DNA of 64,000 bases from Trissonchulus latispiculum (Eukaryota > Nematoda > Enoplea > Enoplida > Ironidae): contig JASAND010016527.1 of the NCBI GenBank assembly GCA_030248195.1, positions 62,001 to 126,000 of the forward strand. The letters are read 5' to 3'. Below, piece by piece: positions 34,885-46,204 of the stretch. Positions within the stretch are counted from its first letter, which is position 1. The number at the start of each line of letters is the position of its first letter. The notes below the pieces were generated by a model. That model was not told where the DNA came from, made no database searches, and worked only from the letters and a program-made list of their open reading frames with translations. The position numbers and the translations under genes were made by a program.

Positions 34885-34962
34885 CAGTGCCAAAATCCGC
34901 AGTAGCAGGACTTTGGTAGCAGCTGGCTCAATCGAACTAAATCGCCTTACAAGGGAACTCAT
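34885..34962 (-). CDS. Small two-TM membrane protein, exon 1
   Basis: ATG at 34962, 26 codons (MSSLVRRFSSIEPAATKV, then LLLRILAL), ending in phase 0 at a good donor, CTG|GTAAGG. A short basic N-terminus precedes the start of a membrane segment, which the exon at 33196-33462 would complete. The total protein would be about 114 residues. Too short for a family call by eye. Confidence 0.5.
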
Positions 34963-36684
34963 GTTGCGCGAATAAGAGCCCACAGAAAACCCGGAAAGCA
35001 GTCAGTGACATAAATTCTGAGGAGGATGTCACTAACAAAACTTTCACATGGGTTCATAATAAATTGCTGTGTAAATGTTTATTGATTAGCCACTCAAAAA
35101 CATTCAACACAGGTGGCATTCACTCTCTTTCATGACAGATGCCTAAAGTTTGTTGGAGCATTTAACAAAATATTTAAATTCCTAAATCTAAGCCCAAGCC
35201 CAGCCCAAGCCAAGCCTAAGCCCATTAGTTAGTTAAAAGTTAATAGTTAATAACTTATAAATGTTGAGAGGAACAAAGCTTGGACGAAACAGAACCAGTC
35301 CGTCTAAACAAGAGTGCAGGTCCTCAACGATTTGAGCTAACATATCAATTTCATTAATTTTTACCGTTTTCTGGAATTAAAGTTTTCATATTTGTCTGTT
35401 AAATTCTGCAAGAAATCACTACAAATCCCAAGAAATTCAATTTTAAATTAACGTCCCTCTGTTAGCTACCAGGAAATTTCAAGGAAGAGTTGGATGGAAC
35501 AGAATGAACAAGAGACTCACTTGACCTGAAGGTTTAATCTAAGAGTTCAGAATCATAATTCTTAGTTTTAAAAGCAACATGAAAGTGTTGTTTTAATTTG
35601 GAATGCCCAATACGCAAACTGTACCAAATAAAATATATTGTAAAAGTAGTGGAACCCAAATAAACCTTGAGTTAAACTAGCATTATTTACAGTAGAGTTT
35701 AACTGTTTTGTGGAACTTTTCATGAGCCAAGTCATTCTGCTTTGCTTTCAAAGTCTGAAAATTTCAATAACACAGACTTTTATTCAGCTGGGCTTTGCTG
35801 AAAGAATATCTTCTATAAAAAGTTTTCTAACCGCCTTTCTAGTGAGCCAAGAATCGAATTGTGCAAAATTGCATAACAGCTGTGATGTGACTAAGTCGTG
35901 TTGCTGCTTTGTGTTTTATGTTAATTTGTGCTTCACTCTGTTGCCTTGAAATGCTGTCCGCCCTCCCTTCTGAGCCAATTGCTTGCCATTATTAACCTCA
36001 ATTCTTTTCTGGTTGCATGAGTGACTGATTACGGCTATAATTGGATTGGAAACATGATCCTGGATCGTCGCTCTCTTCTGCATTTATCACTGCGTTTAGC
36101 AGCGCTGGTATCAATTTAAATTTTACTGTATAATAAGTAAAAACAGAGTTGAGTAGTGTTTTCGGACATTGTGTTGCAATAGTTCTGAGATATAATCTGC
36201 TTAGATAAATAAGGTAAGCTCGCTTAGCACGGACTACATGCAACTGCTTTGACACTGCAACAAAATAGGGAAATTAAGGTAAATTCGGTAAGTTATTTTA
36301 ACGAAAAATTTGTATGTTTTGCGTGTGTTAGCGCAGTCTGGTGGAGAGGAAGCCCTATCTTCAACACAGGGTAGTATAGGGAACCTTTTTGATAAATTCT
36401 AGAGACTTTATGCAAATTAGGTTGTTAAATTGCATAGATTTGTCGATGAATGTCAATAGCCTCTACTGCTGCATAGTTTTTGGCTTTAGTGTTGCGTGTT
36501 GATTGGAACAGCACAAAAGATCAGAACCTAGACAGCTGGTTTTGTCTAGGCAAATCAGCTCAATCAGTTCTTGGGAATTTGTTCAGAGCTTCAAAGATTC
36601 AAAATTTTCTTTACCTTGACAAATGACGGGCAGAATATTAAACGTGTTCAGCTTCAGCACCTATTAGTTTAGCCCGAGTTTCAG
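34963..36684. other. Intergenic, no gene recognised
   Basis: AT-rich. It holds AAGCCC word repeats at 35190-35225 and a segment at 36360-36410 that repeats 33985-34030. Plus-strand frames (34550-34768, 35710-35949) show no recognisable domain. Confidence 0.35.
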
Positions 36685-36770
36685 TTCTCTATGCGAAATA
36701 ATTTCAGTTTCATTTTCAGGTATGTTCTAGTTTCTGTTTAGGTTTCGGTTTCAGATACTGAAACTGAAAA
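36685..36770. repeat. GAAACT hexamer repeat block 2
   Basis: TTTCAGTTTC words and a fold-back ending CTGAAACTGAAA, directly left of the MITE at 36786. Confidence 0.6.
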
Positions 36771-36785
36771 CTGTAGGAACCTCAG

Positions 36786-36935
36786 GGCCTTTTCAAGAAA
36801 GGGTGGAGTAGAGTAGAGTTAAAAATAACTGTTTTAACTCGCTTTAACTCCACTCAAGCCTGAGTTTCCACTTTTTAGCTCTTTCATGAAAAGGATCGAG
36901 TTAATTTTAACTCTACTCAACCCTTTCTTGAAAAG
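36786..36935. mobile_element. MITE, family GGCCTTTTCAAGAAAGGGT (copy 1)
   Basis: 150 bp, left end GGCCTTTTCAAGAAAGGG, right end CCCTTTCTTGAAAAG, perfect 8-bp duplication AACCTCAG at 36778-36785 and 36936-36943. The interior is rich in GAGTTAAAA/TTTTAACTC and ACTCTACTC words. Further copies at 42043-42202 and about 60590-60872. Confidence 0.88.
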
Positions 36936-36943
36936 AACCTCAG

Positions 36944-37394
36944 TTTTAGCGTCCGAGACATCCATTTATGCAGGACTCAATATAAACAAGCCATCGACAT
37001 CACAATTTCAGAACGTAAGTGCCAGGTTAGGCTTGAGCAATTAGATGCTATCAGGTCAACGAAGGAATCGTGCCCCTTTTGGTGCCAACTTGTTTTAGGT
37101 AAATTTTATAAGGGGGCCCTTTCCTTATGATTGATAAATGTTAATTCTGTCAAATCGTCAAGTTAGTTGCAACATTTGTCACAGGTCGTGCGATGATTGG
37201 TATGCGGAATGCGCACACCTTACAAAATTTTCAAGTTTAAAACTATCTACTTTGATATGCGCACACCTTACAAACGGTTCTCTAATCTCTACTACATATT
37301 TCTTATTATTTTATGCTCAGTTTTCAACTAGGTATTTCTTGATTATTGGAGTTCATAAGTTTCACAGTTATTGAAATGATCAAATTCAAAGCAC
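36944..37394. other. Intergenic; possible exon end at 37014
   Basis: A strong donor-like CAGAAC|GTAAGTG occurs at 37014/37015 on the plus strand with an open frame before it, which could be an exon of the plus-strand membrane-protein gene ending at 42000. Not established. The rest is AT-rich without recognised content. Confidence 0.2.
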
Positions 37395-37398
37395 TTAA

Positions 37399-38612
37399 GG
37401 GGGGGGTCACTTTTTTGCCGATTTTTCGACCATCTCCGATTTTGCTCATTTTCATATATTTTGTAGTCCCCTTGGGTCCGCGAAACAAGACAAGAGCGTT
37501 TTGCGAAATATTGCTTCTATCGTTTTGTACAGGCCCTCAAAGGTGACCTCGACATGTGTTAAACATAGGAAAATGAAAAAGTTAGGTTAAAAAGTTTGTG
37601 GCAGAAAAATTTTTCGCTGTATAAGAGTCAGAACTCTGAAACCTTTTCAGAACCATTAAGGACATATTGTAGAGTGCAGCTATCTCCTCTGAAGCGATTC
37701 TGTTCAGTATTGGATTTTTGGCGAATTTTTAAACTCAGAATTTTGGAAAATCGGCCATTTTTGGACCATGAAAAACAGGACCTACGGTACTCTTTTGCTT
37801 GTCCTGAACGATTGGCAAAAGCTACAGAAACGGCCAATAGATAGCTGCACTCTACGCATAAACTCACGTCTTATGAAAGTACTCGCATGTTTCTATCACC
37901 TACAGTAAGCTCAAAAAACTTGCCACAAAAATAGCAAATTTTGCTAGAAATGGCCATTTTTCATAATTTTCACATTCTTTTGATAATTTCTCACTCATTA
38001 TGTGGTAAAAATCACCAAACTTGGCAGATTAATTAATATATCTATGTCTGTCACATAATGTGGCCAAAACAAATGCGTCAATATTGAACATGCTGCTGTG
38101 GCGGCACCTTTGATCTTTATAGGTGAAAAATGTCAATTTTAAAATTTTTCCAAATTTAGACAAAATGGGTATCAATCGATAGCTAATGGAACGAGGAGCA
38201 ACTTTTCTCATACAACCATGGGTCTAAAATGTTGTCTGTGCAAGATACAACGAGTTAAAGTTATACTGGGCAGTCCTGCAGGGTTAGGTCAATGCCTCAC
38301 TCAAGCATGCATTATGAACGCCTGGATAGCTGGCCTTGAGCCACGTCTGCACTTAAATATTACCTTAGTAAAGGCTTTAATTTGGTGTATCGGTTAACCC
38401 TGTTTTCGGTCGCGTTTGGTCTCCACCTGACCTTGTAGGGCTCATCACCGGAATTTTCAAATTTTCCGGCTTTGAACCTGAATAACTCTGTCACAGTTTG
38501 ATTTAGAACGCTAATATTCTAGGTTACTTTTGAGAACATATGGGGGCATATTATGTGTGAAAATGAGCGAAATCCGTAACTATCGATTTTTGACCAAAGT
38601 GACCCCCCCCCC
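37399..38612. mobile_element. TTAA-flanked element with G-run ends
   Basis: 1.2 kb between TTAA at 37395-37398 and 38613-38616. Ends GGGGGGGGTCACTTTTTTG and the complement of GGGGGGGGGTCACTTTGG, each followed by a CGATTTTT word. A related right end (GACCAAAGCGACCCCC) lies near 41572-41605. The TTAA target is piggyBac-like; no transposase visible. Confidence 0.7.
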
Positions 38613-38639
38613 TTAAAGAGGAACATTATTAAACATTTT

Positions 38640-39058
38640 CAAAAAAGTTATCCAACAGGAAATTTCGGAGTCCGGCCAAAAAGTCCAGATGGACACTTTT
38701 TGTGGCAAGCGAACCAACAGTGGGTGACCAAATGTATATACCTGCAGAAGATTACCACGGATTTCTCGTTTACGTCTTAGTAGGTTGGTCTAAAGGGCTC
38801 CCCAATGAATTTCGATCCTTTGAGTATTTGTTCCGTTAATCGGATCAACAAAATTTAGGGAGTGGTTAACAGTTCTGTGGAAATACTGTCCCCAGGTAGG
38901 ATATCGGCATAGGCTCGCCACTCATCACTGATGATTGTGGTTCCTGGAGCAATGTGTTGCTGACCCATAGGTCGCAACGTGGCTACGTGACGAGAAAATA
39001 ATAGTAAATGTGCAGTAGAGAACCGTTTTGTAAGGTTTCCGCATACCGGCATTCCCGG
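38640..39058 (-). pseudogene. ISXO2-like / Merlin transposase relic
   Basis: Minus-strand fragments of a DDE transposase. One frame (39052 downwards) contains IAPGTTIISDEWRAYADI, the hallmark around the second catalytic aspartate of the ISXO2-like/IS1595 domain used by eukaryotic Merlin transposons. After a frameshift near 38875, a second frame reads VNHSLNFVDPINGTNTQ, the next conserved block with the His-Asn segment before the final acidic residue. A stop codon follows a few residues later, and both the N-terminus and terminal repeats are missing. This copy is inactive. Confidence 0.75.
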
Positions 39059-39321
39059 CGTAGAGGGTTACCATACTAGCGAGCTTACCCTTACAGCGTG
39101 TCAGAACTTAGTAATTATCGTTTAGTTTCCATCAAGCATTAAGTTCACATATATAAGCTCCTGACAGTCAGCTATTCATTTCCGACAAATTCTTATAAAT
39201 TCCTGTTTCAATACTATTCAAATTACTTTGCCAGATAACCTTTACCATAAAACCATAAACCTTTTATGCACTTGACCCGAATTCTATTAACTTGACTTGA
39301 CTAAGCAGAGTCTAGTAGTCG
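39059..39321. other. Flank left of the hAT, no gene recognised
   Basis: Ends in GTCGAGGTAAGC; the 8 bases AGGTAAGC are the target duplication of the next hAT and resemble a splice donor. No clear coding frame precedes it. Confidence 0.3.
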
Positions 39322-39901
39322 AGGTAAGCTAGGGTTGTGCCGTTATGAAATTTCTCGGGCCGGGCTCGGGCTCGGGCCAACCAACCTCCTCGGGCCGGGC
39401 TTCGGGCCGGGCTGGCCCGGCCCGAGCCCGGCCCGAAGCCCGAGGCCCGCTTCACGGCCCGAGCCCGAAGCCCGATTCACGGCCCGAGCGGCCCGAGGAG
39501 CCCGAGCGGCCCGAAGAGCCCGAACGGCCCGAGTGCGGCCCGAGCGGCCCGAGGGTAGCCCGAGCAGCCCAAGTGGCCCAAATATAGCCCGACTGCTGCG
39601 GAGAGGCCCAAAAATGGCTCAAATCGCATCCAGTTTGCCGAGTAGTTTTATTAGTATTACGCCTCGGTAAACCCAAAATGAACTTTCATGGTTCGATTAG
39701 CTGTAACTTCAAGTGCAACATTAGCTATTGTTAGAAGCTTTTCATTTAATAATTCTCAGATAATGCTTTGAGCACTAATTTGTAACCACACACTAGAGCT
39801 ATAAAGCTTATGTATTTTATAGATTGTAAAGTTTTTGGTTATTGAATCATCCAAAAAGAATAAAGATAAATCACTCACACAGCTTATACTTAGCAGATTA
39901 A

Positions 39902-40643
39902 CGGTGGACTGCACCAACTATTCTCGAGGTTAGCCTAGTCGGAGCTAACTCCGAGTTAACTATTCTCGACCTAGTCCGCAACTATTCTTGAGGTGCTATT
40001 CTCCAGCACCACTCGAGTTTAGCTCAAGAATTACAAACCTCGAGGTTAGCTCGAGTATAATCTTATTATCGAACTTTTTAAAATTAACCAATCAAATTTT
40101 ACGCATTCATTTATAAATTAACCTTGAGCTATTCTCGAGGTTAAATTTATTAAAGGCGAAACTCGAGAATAACTCAGTGTTAGCCTAATTGTTTGACCAA
40201 TCTTTTGAAGTTTTATAACAGCCGAAATGGACTGCAACACAAGAACAATAAGAACAATTAGTATGAAATAACAACATAGCCGTAGGTATCGGCGATTTAC
40301 TGCAGCTTAGGTTGATGTGTCCAAAACAAAAATATTTTATGAATTAGATTTTGAGACTTTAAACCTTCTAGTTTACTTTTAGTAAATGATCTTTGCTTAG
40401 TATTATTATAAAACAGGAAGTGAAAATATTTAAACAACCAAAATTTTCTAGAAATCTCCTTATTCTCGAGCTAAACCTGGTCAAGATGAGGAATAGCTCA
40501 AGAATAAATGTCTGCAATTTTATACTCGAGGTTAGCTTATTCTCGAGTGGTGCTGGGGACTAACTCGAGTATAACAGTTTATACTCCAGATATACTCGAG
40601 CTATTCTTAAGCGTGAGCTATTCCTGATTGGTGCAGTCCACGG
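39902..40643. mobile_element. Harbinger-like MITE, GGTGGACTGCACCAA ends
   Basis: Ends CGGTGGACTGCACCAA and the complement of CCGTGGACTGCACCAAT, flanked by TAA (39899-39901, 40644-40646), a 3-bp target of PIF/Harbinger type. The interior repeats CTCGAGGTTAGC and CTCGAGTATAA words. Nested in the hAT 39330-41367. Confidence 0.6.
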
Positions 40644-40846
40644 TAAAACACACAAGTGACCACTGACTAAAAAGTGGGAAGTTGGGGAAGCTTTACTTGT
40701 TAGCTTCCTTGTACCAAATCAGGGTTTATCTGCCGCCGTAGCATAGTAACTAAAATAGTTCCTTCTGAATCCTACTAATGTTTGTTGCTTGTTTGAAGAC
40801 AATTTGCCACCAACTAAACCATAACTTTTTGCAGATAGAGAAAATA

Positions 40847-40981
<135 letters not shown>

Positions 40982-41724
40982 TTAGCCTCAAATGTATCGC
41001 TTCTGATATGTATGTATGTATGTGTGTACATATAAGCACCGTAGAAGAGAACAGTGTGTGAACAAAGGAAGCCACAAGTCACAACGAAAAAATCAATATT
41101 TTTCAGTAATGACAAACTACTCAAATAGCCCGGAAAGCCCGAGAGGCCCGAGCGGCCCGAGTGGCCCGAGCGGCCCGAGTGGCCCGAGTGGCCCGAATGG
41201 CCCGAGCGGCCCGAACGGCCCGAGTCGGGCCGGGCTCAACTGAGAACTCGGGCCGGGCTCGGGCCGGGCCGTCTCATTAAAAACTCGGGCCGGGCCGGTT
41301 TCGGGCCGGCCCGAGCCCGAGCCCGGCCCGAGCCCGAAGCCCGCTTCACGGCCCTGGCACAACCCTAAGGTAAGCTAATTTGTGACTAGAGACAGAGAGC
41401 TTTCAAAAAACTGCATCAACTTTAAACATTTTGTTTCGAAAGTTTTGAAACCGGACTGGGAATTTTGGCTTAGTTGTGTTCTAAAATTTCAAATCATTTT
41501 CTTTACACACAGAAAAGATACTATTTTTAGAAATTTACTCTTATTTCTGGCAAGGCTATTGCATCGCCAATCGATTTTGGACCAAAGCGACCCCCTCCCC
41601 CTCCCGTTAATCAGACTTTTCAACCAATAATTTCCACTGTGTGGTTCCTTGACTGTGTATGCATATAATTTGCACTAGTAAAGGTGTGGTGTTCTCGTTT
41701 TAACCATGAATGTTGTTGCTTTAG

Positions 41725-42000
41725 ATTCTTTTGATAGCCGCAATTGTATGCAGCAGCCTTGGATTTGGAGGATACCTAAGGACAGCAAAACAAGGAAAAC
41801 CGGGAGAGTCCAAGTTGCAAGAAATACCGTCGGGCATAACGAGGTGGCAACATGTCAAACTTTCGGTCGGGCCTCCACAGGACAAAGAGAGGGTTGATGC
41901 CAGATATGCTGTCTTTGTTTTTCAGCTGTTGGCAATTTCCATTACTATTGGCCTCATCGTATTAAACTTCCTACGAGAACAAAGAATCGTCAGTTTCTAG
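41725..42000 (+). CDS. Small membrane protein, terminal exon
   Basis: Terminal exon of 91 codons plus stop, after a good acceptor (TTGTTGCTTTAG). Begins ILLIAAIVCSSLGFGG (end of a membrane segment), then a polar loop of about 40 residues, then a C-terminal membrane segment (YAVFVFQLLAISITIGLIVL) and a basic tail (NFLREQRIVSF). Its layout copies that of the minus-strand exon 33196-33462, including 16 residues up to the C-S-x-x-GFGG motif and phase 0 start, so the two genes are probably paralogues in inverted arrangement. The first exon has not been found; the hAT at 39330-41367 lies in the upstream region. Family not recognised. Confidence 0.5.
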   Translation: MLLIAAIVCSSLGFGGYLRTAKQGKPGESKLQEIPSGITRWQHVKLSVGPPQDKERVDARYAVFVFQLLAISITIGLIVLNFLREQRIVSF

Positions 42001-42042
42001 ATTTGTTCGGTTATGCACATTTTCATTCATATACATCTCCAA

Positions 42043-42202
42043 GGGCCTTTTCAAGAAAGGGTAGAGTAGAGTTAAAATTAACTCGATCCTTTTCATGAAG
42101 GAGTTAAAAGAGGGAAACTCAAGCTTGAGTGGAGTTAAAGGGAGTTTAAACAGCCATTTTTAACTCTACTCTACTCTACTCTACCCTTTCTTGAAAAGGC
42201 CC
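42043..42202. mobile_element. MITE, family GGCCTTTTCAAGAAAGGGT (copy 2)
   Basis: Starts GGGCCTTTTCAAGAAAGGGT and ends with its complement GGCCC. Same GAGTTAAAA and ACTCTACTCT interior words as copy 1. Flanks do not give a clear duplication. It lies 42 bp past the stop codon of the membrane protein, so it probably falls in its 3' UTR. Confidence 0.8.
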
Positions 42203-42215
42203 CTACAATGGATGT

Positions 42216-42903
42216 GTCGCAGTAAAGTAGTACATTTAGTGATGTACTACATCCCTAGAAAATTTCAGTGATGTACTACATCACTAGTCAAGTTGTACAT
42301 CGGACTTCAAAGGTCTCAAATGTACAACTTTACTGACAAATTTCAGTAATGTAGTACATCACTGAGTGATTGTCAGTGATGTAGTACATCACTAAAACGT
42401 TTTCAGTAAATCAGTACATTTATGTTTGCTTCCTGTCTTTATGCTATAGAGGGAGAAGAATTTACAGCCTGAAGACCTAAGGCTATTGACAAGATCGAAT
42501 TCGAGAAATTTAAACAATAGAAGGAACAGATTACAGAACAGATTGTAGGATAATTTTGAACACTAAACCTGCCGATTAATTGTGCTTTTTCTATTTTTAT
42601 GGCAATTTTGATATTAAATTATGTGTTTTCATTTTAGCCTTAGGTCTTCAGTCTGTAAATTTTCTCCCTCTATAGCATAAAGACAGGGAGCAAACATAAA
42701 TGTACTGATTTACTGAAAATGTTTTAGTGATGTACTACATCACTGACAATCACTCAGTGATGTACTACATTACTGAAATTTGTCAGTAAGGTTGTACATT
42801 TGAGACCTTTGAAGTCCGATGTACAACTTGACTAGTGATGTAGTACATCACTGAAATTTTCTAGGGATGTAGTACATCACTAAATGTACTACTTTACTGC
42901 GAC
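42216..42903. mobile_element. 688-bp fold-back element, GTCGCAGTAAAG ends
   Basis: Arms 42216-42484 and 42636-42903 are nearly perfect complements; the loop is about 150 bp. The arms are built of GTGATGTACTACATCAC-type words, themselves palindromic. Flanks share only GATG, so the duplication is unclear. No coding content. Confidence 0.8.
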
Positions 42904-43270
42904 AGATGCACGAAATGAGAATAATAAAAATCTGAACAGCTGCTCAGAGGTTATTCATGAATACAATCTGAATAACTGAAGATTCCATTGCACCAAGTTA
43001 AATATGAATAAAATGTGAGTTAATTTATATGTTAAGCTTAGGTTAAGTAAAGTTCTTCAGGTTTTATTCTTTCCTCGGTAAGAATAAAATCTGTACAAAG
43101 CTTTATTTCCTTCAATTTTGCAAAATTCTGATAGTGAATTTTGTATTTTATCTGGCATTTCTACTTTTCCGGAGAAATGTGTGTTGTGTTTTGAATATTT
43201 TGGTGTCTATTTGGAGAAATTCCTTAAAGATGCTTCTTGGAACAACTCTGTTCAATAGAAACTTTTGGAC
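42904..43270. other. Intergenic, no gene recognised
   Basis: AT-rich with no feature that I can support. Confidence 0.3.
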
Positions 43271-43278
43271 GTTTTAAT

Positions 43279-43739
43279 CAGAGTTGGAAGCGGGTTGGGG
43301 TGGGGGTACCCGCACGACGGGCTGGGTCGGATCGCGTACGGGTCGACACTTTCTTCCCACTTCGACCCGCCGGTTAAAGTGAGTTGAAATTTTACCTGAA
43401 AATTTGTATTTATTGGCCAATTTCCCCGTTAATTTTTAATTTTGGAATAAAAAATTCTATTTATGAGAACATAGCTGGTTTAAATCTTAATAACTTTTGC
43501 TTAATTTGGATGATTATGTGCTAATTGTAACACTGAATTTCACTTAAATTTTGACAAATTTTTAATCAAAACCAATTTTTGGACATTTTGTAACAACTTT
43601 GTCCAGATTCAGGGCGAATCAGTGGGTTTTACCTAGACGAAAGCGGGTAGCGGTTGTGGGTCAAATTGGTGCGGATCAAGGGTGCTAAGTGGGTCAAGGG
43701 TTCCCGCGGATCAAATTTTTTGACCCGTTTCCAACTCTG
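43279..43739. mobile_element. Short hAT-type element, family CAGAGTTGGAAGCGGG
   Basis: 461 bp, left end CAGAGTTGGAAGCGGG, right end CCGTTTCCAACTCTG, perfect 8-bp duplication GTTTTAAT (43271-43278, 43740-43747). GC-rich word repeats (GGGTCGG, GACCCG) at both ends, AT-rich centre. Confidence 0.9.
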
Positions 43740-43747
43740 GTTTTAAT

Positions 43748-44773
43748 ACTGGACCTTGGCCATAAGTTTGTTTCACTTATTACTCTCCCTGTGCTTAAAT
43801 AAATGATTAAACTTGTTATTAATTAAATAAATAAAAATGCACACGATTAGTGAGCAAGCAATGTTAGTTAATATTTTCAAACGTTTAGGGATAGGAAAAA
43901 GATTCTGATAACGGTGAACAGGGCAAAACTGTGAATGAAGTGCGGAAAACATCTGAATTAACTGTCTTATTTCTTGATAGTCTATTGGATAGATTCATAA
44001 TTTTCCTGGTAGCGGATGGTCAATTGTTTCATGTGGCTGAATATCAAAATAAAATCGGAATAGTTACATATATTTATATTTTATATTCTTAAAATAACAA
44101 AAAATAGCTTTTGCCATTTTTGTGCAACGAAATATCCGAATAACCCGAGAAAGAGAATATGATTCAGATTTTAGTTTTATTCTGAGAATAGCTTTTCACA
44201 TTTGGTGCAATCCACTAAACAGATATTCATTACACTCCAGTTTATCGTCTCTTCAAATGGTGTGATGTTTAAGGAAATTGTATCACTTCGATTCAGGTTA
44301 ATAAATGTGCTGGCATGAGTCTAGTGACAGACTTATAGCTTTTTATAACAGAGTAGATAAGCCTTGGATTGGAGAGAAATTAAGGCCCAAATGTTGGAGG
44401 TTATTATTGAATTGATAGTAGGTATGCGCTCTGTGATTGTGAGTTTGATTTAAGTGGAATCATGCTGCAAATAGCTTGACTCATGCCAAATCATAGACGC
44501 GCGAAGCGTCTTCTACTCAGGATCTCGCAGGGGTACAACAATGATGCATTGTTAGCCGTTTAGGAATTATCTAATACGAATTACTAAAATGAATCATTCA
44601 ATCCCCACGATACGTCGCTGATTGTTTTGCTCATCTGTTTCAAAAGTTGGTCTCATCCATAGCAGCTTATTTTAAGAAAGCCTTTTTCATCCTTTTAGTA
44701 TTCAAATTTATTTGTTTGGTTTATATTTCGTTGTTGGATCTAAGATTTTCGTACTGATTGTTCCATTTTGCAG
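43748..44773. other. Upstream or intronic region of the MARVEL-like gene
   Basis: No exon recognised, although the first exon(s) of the gene below should lie here or further left. AT-rich. Confidence 0.3.
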
Positions 44774-44893
44774 GCTGCCCTTGTTTTGATCGCAATAGCC
44801 TTTCTTTTGTGTGTTCTGATTGGATCTCTGGAAGCATGGTTCTATGCTGGCGCTTTCCGCTTTTGGAACGTTCATGCGTGGCTCCCAGCAGCG
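44774..44893 (+). CDS. MARVEL-like membrane protein, internal exon
   Basis: Exactly 40 codons between a good acceptor (CCATTTTGCAG) and donor (GCG|GTAAGA), phase 0 at both ends. It encodes a membrane segment AALVLIAIAFLLCVLIGSLEA followed by a short aromatic loop (WFYAGAFRFWNVHAWLPAA). Together with the next exon it follows the layout of the last two membrane segments of MAL/plasmolipin-type MARVEL proteins (segment 3, short loop, AAV start of segment 4). These four-segment proteins act in membrane apposition and apical vesicle traffic. The earlier exons were not found, so the family call is tentative. Confidence 0.55.
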
Positions 44894-45143
44894 GTAAGAT
44901 TTGCCAACACGTGAGAGCAAGAAAGAATTTTAACAGCAGCAAAAATCTTTCACACCTGAAATCAAAATAACAAATTTCTTTGATTTCAACTGTGCTGTGC
45001 GCACGTCAATAGCTGAATCATAGCATTTAAATGTGTATTTTTCAAAGCAGAGGCTGTGGGAAGCTGAATATGACTGCATTCCATTCCAACCGCAATTGCT
45101 CATAAATTTCGATGAGTCAGGTAAGGGGGTCTCGGGGGGCGCC

Positions 45144-45734
45144 TAACCCACCGGTGGGTTAGGGATATTGTTTTGGGTTAAATGACCTGCTTGAATATAG
45201 CATTCACTCAAATATTTGTAACGAAAGTTTCTCCACAAGAAGCACAGAACTAAATTGACGTGTCAGAACACGAATATATAAGAGGTATACCCTTTGCCGG
45301 AAAACATCAAGTTGTCAATTTTGGGTAAATTGTTTCCTGCATGCGAGACTTCTGTCATAGAACCATTCGTTTTCGTTTTCACAGAGGCAAAATATTCAAT
45401 ACTCACGAGTCCTTACATTATTTTTCAATTAACTTGTACCGTTTCTACTTATTTATGGAACAAAGTGTTACCTACTTCATAGAAAAGTTAATTTTAGGTA
45501 AATTCAAGCGTTTGGTATGGGTAATAGTTACCCTGCTCAGTTTGTACCATATGAAATTAAATTATTGGTGAATTGCCAAAAATAAATAAACCTATATCAG
45601 AAACAATAAGACCATTTTGAAGTCTCTATCGCTGGACATTCATGAGAGTAACAGCAGTAAATTAACAGCGTGCTAACCCACCGGTGGGTTAGGATGCCCA
45701 TGAGAAAAACTGTGCTTAACCCATCGGTGGGTTA
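45144..45734. repeat. Three TAACCCACCGGTGGGTTA palindromes
   Basis: An 18-bp palindrome occurs at 45144-45161 and 45674-45691, and with one change (ATCGGT) at 45717-45734, all within the intron of the MARVEL-like gene. Confidence 0.8.
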
Positions 45735-45745
45735 TACTGTCGTGA

Positions 45746-45750
<5 letters not shown>

Positions 45751-45826
<76 letters not shown>
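45751..45826. repeat. (TA)n microsatellite
   Basis: Pure TA repeat within the intron of the MARVEL-like gene, 17 bp after the third palindrome. Confidence 0.95.
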
Positions 45827-45828
<2 letters not shown>

Positions 45829-46009
45829 ACATGTTATCTTTATTGTACCATTCATTTCTGATGTGTGCTCCAGACTGAGACTCGCGTCGTGCCACCATGA
45901 AAAAACTGTTGCAGATAATTACATATACGATAAAGAGTGATCCAATATGTTTTACACTACGCGTATAAAGAGCAAAAAGCAAGTCCTAAATGCAGTTTAT
46001 CTTGTTTAG

Positions 46010-46114
46010 GTCCTCAGTTTAATTGCCGCCGTTGTATTTTTCATTGATGGAATATTGCTGCTTATTCACCGTGGAAGATACAATGTTCATTCAGGAAGAA
46101 TATCAAAAGCTTAG
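46010..46114 (+). CDS. MARVEL-like membrane protein, terminal exon
   Basis: 34 codons plus TAG after an acceptor TATCTTGTTTAG, phase 0, matching the donor phase of 44774-44893. It encodes the last membrane segment (VLSLIAAVVFFIDGILLLIH) and a short basic tail (RGRYNVHSGRISKA). The hydrophobic pattern with a single Asp in the segment and a basic end resembles segment 4 of MARVEL proteins. The intron between the two exons is 1,116 bp and carries a TA tract and the palindromes. Confidence 0.55.
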   Translation, partial: VLSLIAAVVFFIDGILLLIHRGRYNVHSGRISKA

Positions 46115-46204
46115 AATACTACCACTGTTGTACCTGTTAACTAGCAGCTGTACGACACCTTAAATGCATAGTACATAAATAAAATGGCTTGTTTTAAAAT
46201 AAAA

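Noticed and set aside
39335..39676. Arg/Pro/Gly-rich frames that look like collagen or silk
   Set aside because: They are the GC word repeats of the hAT subterminal regions (also 41016-41362).
45144..45734. Telomere-like TAACCC repeats
   Set aside because: Only three isolated palindromic copies, not a tandem array.
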